Shown here: positions 33,629-35,109 of the stretch, one piece after another
Numbering within the stretch: the stretch's first letter is position 1
How the letters are laid out: each line of letters opens with the position of its first letter
Assembly: GCA_019239775.1 (NCBI GenBank)
Contig: JAFAZN010000370.1
Coordinates: 1 to 35,109 of the forward strand
Direction of reading: 5' to 3'
DNA length: 35,109 bases
From: Chloroflexota bacterium
Lineage (GTDB): Bacteria; Chloroflexota; UBA6077; CF-72
Program-made: the position numbers and the translations under genes
The notes under the pieces: model-generated
Told to the model about the DNA's origin: nothing
Database searches by the model: none
What the model saw: only the letters and a program-made list of their open reading frames with translations

Positions 33629-34162
33629 CTAGACCTGGTGCAGCAGGAATACCTGCCCGCTGCCGAGGTCGACCGCGACAACCTGCGTGTTGTTGAGCAG
33701 AGCGACGTTACTGCCCTGAAGCAGATTGTCCAGGACATTGTTGCCGTTCAAGCTCTGGTTGAGATCACCGCTCAACACCGGACTGCCGTTCAGCACGTTC
33801 TGCAAGATGTGCAAGTCGTTCTGATTCAGCGCGTCGTTCAGACAGACGACCTGCAGGTTCGAGCCATTCAACGCACTGATGGCCGCGTTGATGTTGTTGA
33901 GGGCTTGCACGTCCTGTACGGCCGCATCGATCACGCCTGTCAGCAGCGCCGAGCTGTTGCTGGCGTTGACGCCCTGGCCGCCGCCGGTGGTCGCGCCACC
34001 GCCGCCCGTTGTGCTCTGGGAACAGTTGCCGCGACTGACGTTCGAGCCGCCCACGTCACCGCCACCGTTGCCGTTTCCGTTGCCGCCATTGCCCTGCGCG
34101 TATGCTGGTGCCGTGCTCGCGATCACGAGCAGCGCGGCGAGCAAATACACAATGCGCTTCAT
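33629..34162 (-). CDS. Secreted Asn/Gly-rich protein of unknown function
   Basis: 177-aa protein with a clear signal peptide (MKRIVYLLAALLVIASTAPAYA, cleavage after residue 22). The mature part starts with a Gly/Asn stretch (23-65), then an Asn/Leu-rich region (66-177) with repeated NLQVV-, LNQNDL-, LNQSLNG- and LLNNTQVV-like segments. Cys47 and Cys107 could form a disulphide. No known domain is recognised; the Asn content is unusual for a high-GC genome. A GGAGG element lies upstream of the ATG. It is convergent with holA (20-bp gap) and divergent from rpsT. Confidence 0.78.
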   Translation of the reverse strand: MKRIVYLLAALLVIASTAPAYAQGNGGNGNGNGGGDVGGSNVSRGNCSQSTTGGGGATTGGGQGVNASNSSALLTGVIDAAVQDVQALNNINAAISALNGSNLQVVCLNDALNQNDLHILQNVLNGSPVLSGDLNQSLNGNNVLDNLLQGSNVALLNNTQVVAVDLGSGQVFLLHQV

Positions 34163-34331
34163 CTCTCAGTAGCCTCCGTATGCAGATAAGCGCGCGCCAA
34201 AAGTGAAGATTCGGGGGTCGACCAGAAGAAGAGAGAGGCAGAGAGTGTGCCTAACCGTTGCTGAGTTGTGAGGCCCAGCGTGACAAATGAGCGCCCAGCT
34301 GTGAGGGCGGCGAGTTGAGCCGACCAGAAGC

Positions 34332-34337
34332 TATACT
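34332..34337 (+). promoter_or_regulatory. -10 box placed for leaderless rpsT transcription
   Basis: TATACT ends 8 bases before the rpsT GTG. A start site 6-8 bases after the -10 would put the first transcribed base at or next to the start codon. No Shine-Dalgarno is present in this gap. No good -35 is seen. Confidence 0.5.
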
Positions 34338-34345
34338 TCGCCAAC

Positions 34346-34753
34346 GTGGCCAATACCAAGTCGGCACAGAAGGCGATGCGCCAGGCGGAGCGCCGCGCAG
34401 CGCGCAATCGAGCGGCTCGTTCGTCAGTCCGCACCTACGTGAAAAACGCGGCTATGGCAGTCGCTACGACCGCCGACGATGCGGCCGAAATGGTGCGCGC
34501 GGCCGTGCGCGCGCTGGATAAGGCCGCACAGAAGGGGATCGTCCACCGCAATGCTGCGGCACGCCGTAAGTCTCGCTTGATGACCCGGCTGCACCAGTTG
34601 TCCGTGGCGGCCACGACGCCCGCTGCAGAAGCGACTGCTCCGACGAAAGCGCCGACACGTCGCGCCACCACGTCGCGGAGCACCAAGAGCACGACCGCGC
34701 GCAAGTCCTCGGGCAGCACCACCACCAGCCGCACCCGCCGCGCCACCTCCTGA
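34346..34753 (+). CDS. rpsT: 30S ribosomal protein S20 with long basic tail
   Basis: S20 (bS20) binds 16S rRNA in the body of the 30S subunit. Residues 1-88 have the normal helical core: MANTKSAQKAMRQAERRAAR, RSSVRTYVKNA, AVRALDKAAQKGIVHRNAAARRKSRLMTRLH. The protein is 135 aa, about 45 longer than usual. The extra C-terminal part is rich in Thr, Ser, Ala, Arg and Lys (TRRATTSRSTKSTTARKSSG and similar). The start is a GTG without a ribosome-binding site. It is the only gene on plus between the secreted-protein promoter and the TetR gene. Confidence 0.93.
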   Translation: MANTKSAQKAMRQAERRAARNRAARSSVRTYVKNAAMAVATTADDAAEMVRAAVRALDKAAQKGIVHRNAAARRKSRLMTRLHQLSVAATTPAAEATAPTKAPTRRATTSRSTKSTTARKSSGSTTTSRTRRATS

Positions 34754-34774
34754 CGCAGCGCGATAAGGCCACGC

Positions 34775-34788
34775 CCACGTCGACGTGG
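34775..34788. terminator. Perfect 14-bp palindrome after rpsT
   Basis: CCACGTCGACGTGG is perfectly self-complementary and lies 22 bp after the rpsT stop. A wider GCCACG/CGTGGC pairing is also possible. No U-tract follows, so it may be a weak terminator or a protein-binding site. The remaining gap to 34950 shows nothing else that I can support. Confidence 0.35.
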
Positions 34789-34950
34789 CGGATACGGTTG
34801 TCCCGACCGACGACCTGTGTGCTTGCACTAGTCTGTTGTGCGCCTACTGCGAGAGGCCACGAGCTCCGAGGGCAGTAGCAGTAACCTCTGAACTCAGGAG
34901 ATCCGAGGGTTTGCGGCGTCGCAGCACTCAATTCGTGTAGGCTGTCAGTA

Positions 34951-34978
34951 GAAACCGACTGACGAGTCGGTCGGTTTC
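34951..34978. promoter_or_regulatory. TetR-type palindromic operator
   Basis: ACCGACT-GACG-AGTCGGT (34954-34971) is an inverted repeat centred 44 bp before the TetR start. A second, overlapping inverted repeat GAAACCGAC/GTCGGTTTC spans 34951-34978. TetR-family regulators commonly bind ACCGACTNNNNAGTCGGT-like sites, and autoregulation is common. Confidence 0.7.
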
Positions 34979-35005
34979 ACTCTCACGCAGAGCCGTAACT
35001 GAGAG

Positions 35006-35109
35006 ATGCCGATCGAGCAAGCGCGCAGCCAGCAGCGCCACCAGCGCATCCTCGATGCCGCTGTTGCCGTGTTTTCGACCAAGGGCTATCACGGCACGCT
35101 GGTTGACGA
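35006..35109 (+). CDS. TetR-family regulator (N-terminus, runs off window)
   Basis: First 34 codons after an ATG at 35006: MPIEQARSQQRHQRILDAAV then AVFSTKGYHGTLVD. This is the start of a TetR helix-turn-helix domain (ILDAAVAVFSTKGYHGTLV). It is preceded by a palindromic operator. The ligand-binding domain and target genes are outside the window. Confidence 0.85.
   Translation, partial: MPIEQARSQQRHQRILDAAVAVFSTKGYHGTLVD

Overview
The window is a high-GC bacterial chromosome segment. It carries a complete-looking division and cell-wall (dcw) operon, a selenocysteine-containing formate dehydrogenase operon, and several housekeeping genes. The organism looks like a non-proteobacterial, probably monoderm lineage. 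The dcw operon followed by radical SAM, pgeF, yggS and yggT genes, an MshA-like glycosyltransferase, a short bactofilin and an FDH with an NrfD-type anchor would all fit Chloroflexota or a related Terrabacteria phylum. That placement is inference, not proof.

Layout. Positions 1-1811 (minus) hold hisS and the 5' part of prfA, which overlap. A GNAT acetyltransferase (plus) converges with the dcw operon, and between them lies a 48-bp-period tandem repeat (about 2660-2950). Positions 20629 down to 2954 (minus) form one long, tightly overlapping operon: mraZ, rsmH, ftsL, ftsI, murF, mraY, murD, ftsW, murC, murB, ftsQ, ftsA, ftsZ, a radical SAM gene, pgeF, yggS, yggT. Most junctions are ATGA, GTGA or TGATG overlaps, so the genes are probably translationally coupled. 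Four GTGG words at exact 10-bp spacing in front of mraZ look like the MraZ operator. murE, murG and sepF, often found in such clusters, are absent here.

Positions 20788-25461 hold a GT4 glycosyltransferase, a 40-aa zinc-ribbon protein, an array of six CGTGACGC words, a Pro/Thr-rich membrane protein coupled to a shortened ComEC-like protein, and a bactofilin.

Positions 25569-33608 (plus) hold fdhA (in-frame UGA with a clear SECIS hairpin), fdhB, an nrfD-like membrane subunit, a 55-aa lipoprotein, fdhE, fdhD and then holA. The first four gene products would form a Tat-exported, membrane-anchored formate:quinone oxidoreductase. FdhE and FdhD are its maturation factors, and holA (DNA polymerase III delta) is coupled to the end of the operon.

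Positions 33629-35109 hold a secreted Asn/Gly-rich protein (minus), rpsT with a long basic tail and a likely leaderless start, and the first 34 codons of a TetR-family regulator behind a palindromic operator.

The most notable items are the selenoprotein FDH with its non-cytochrome anchor, the CGTGACGC array, the mosaic 48-bp repeat, and the ComEC-like protein with an altered core motif and no recognisable nuclease-type domain. I found no CRISPR array, IS element, rRNA or tRNA.
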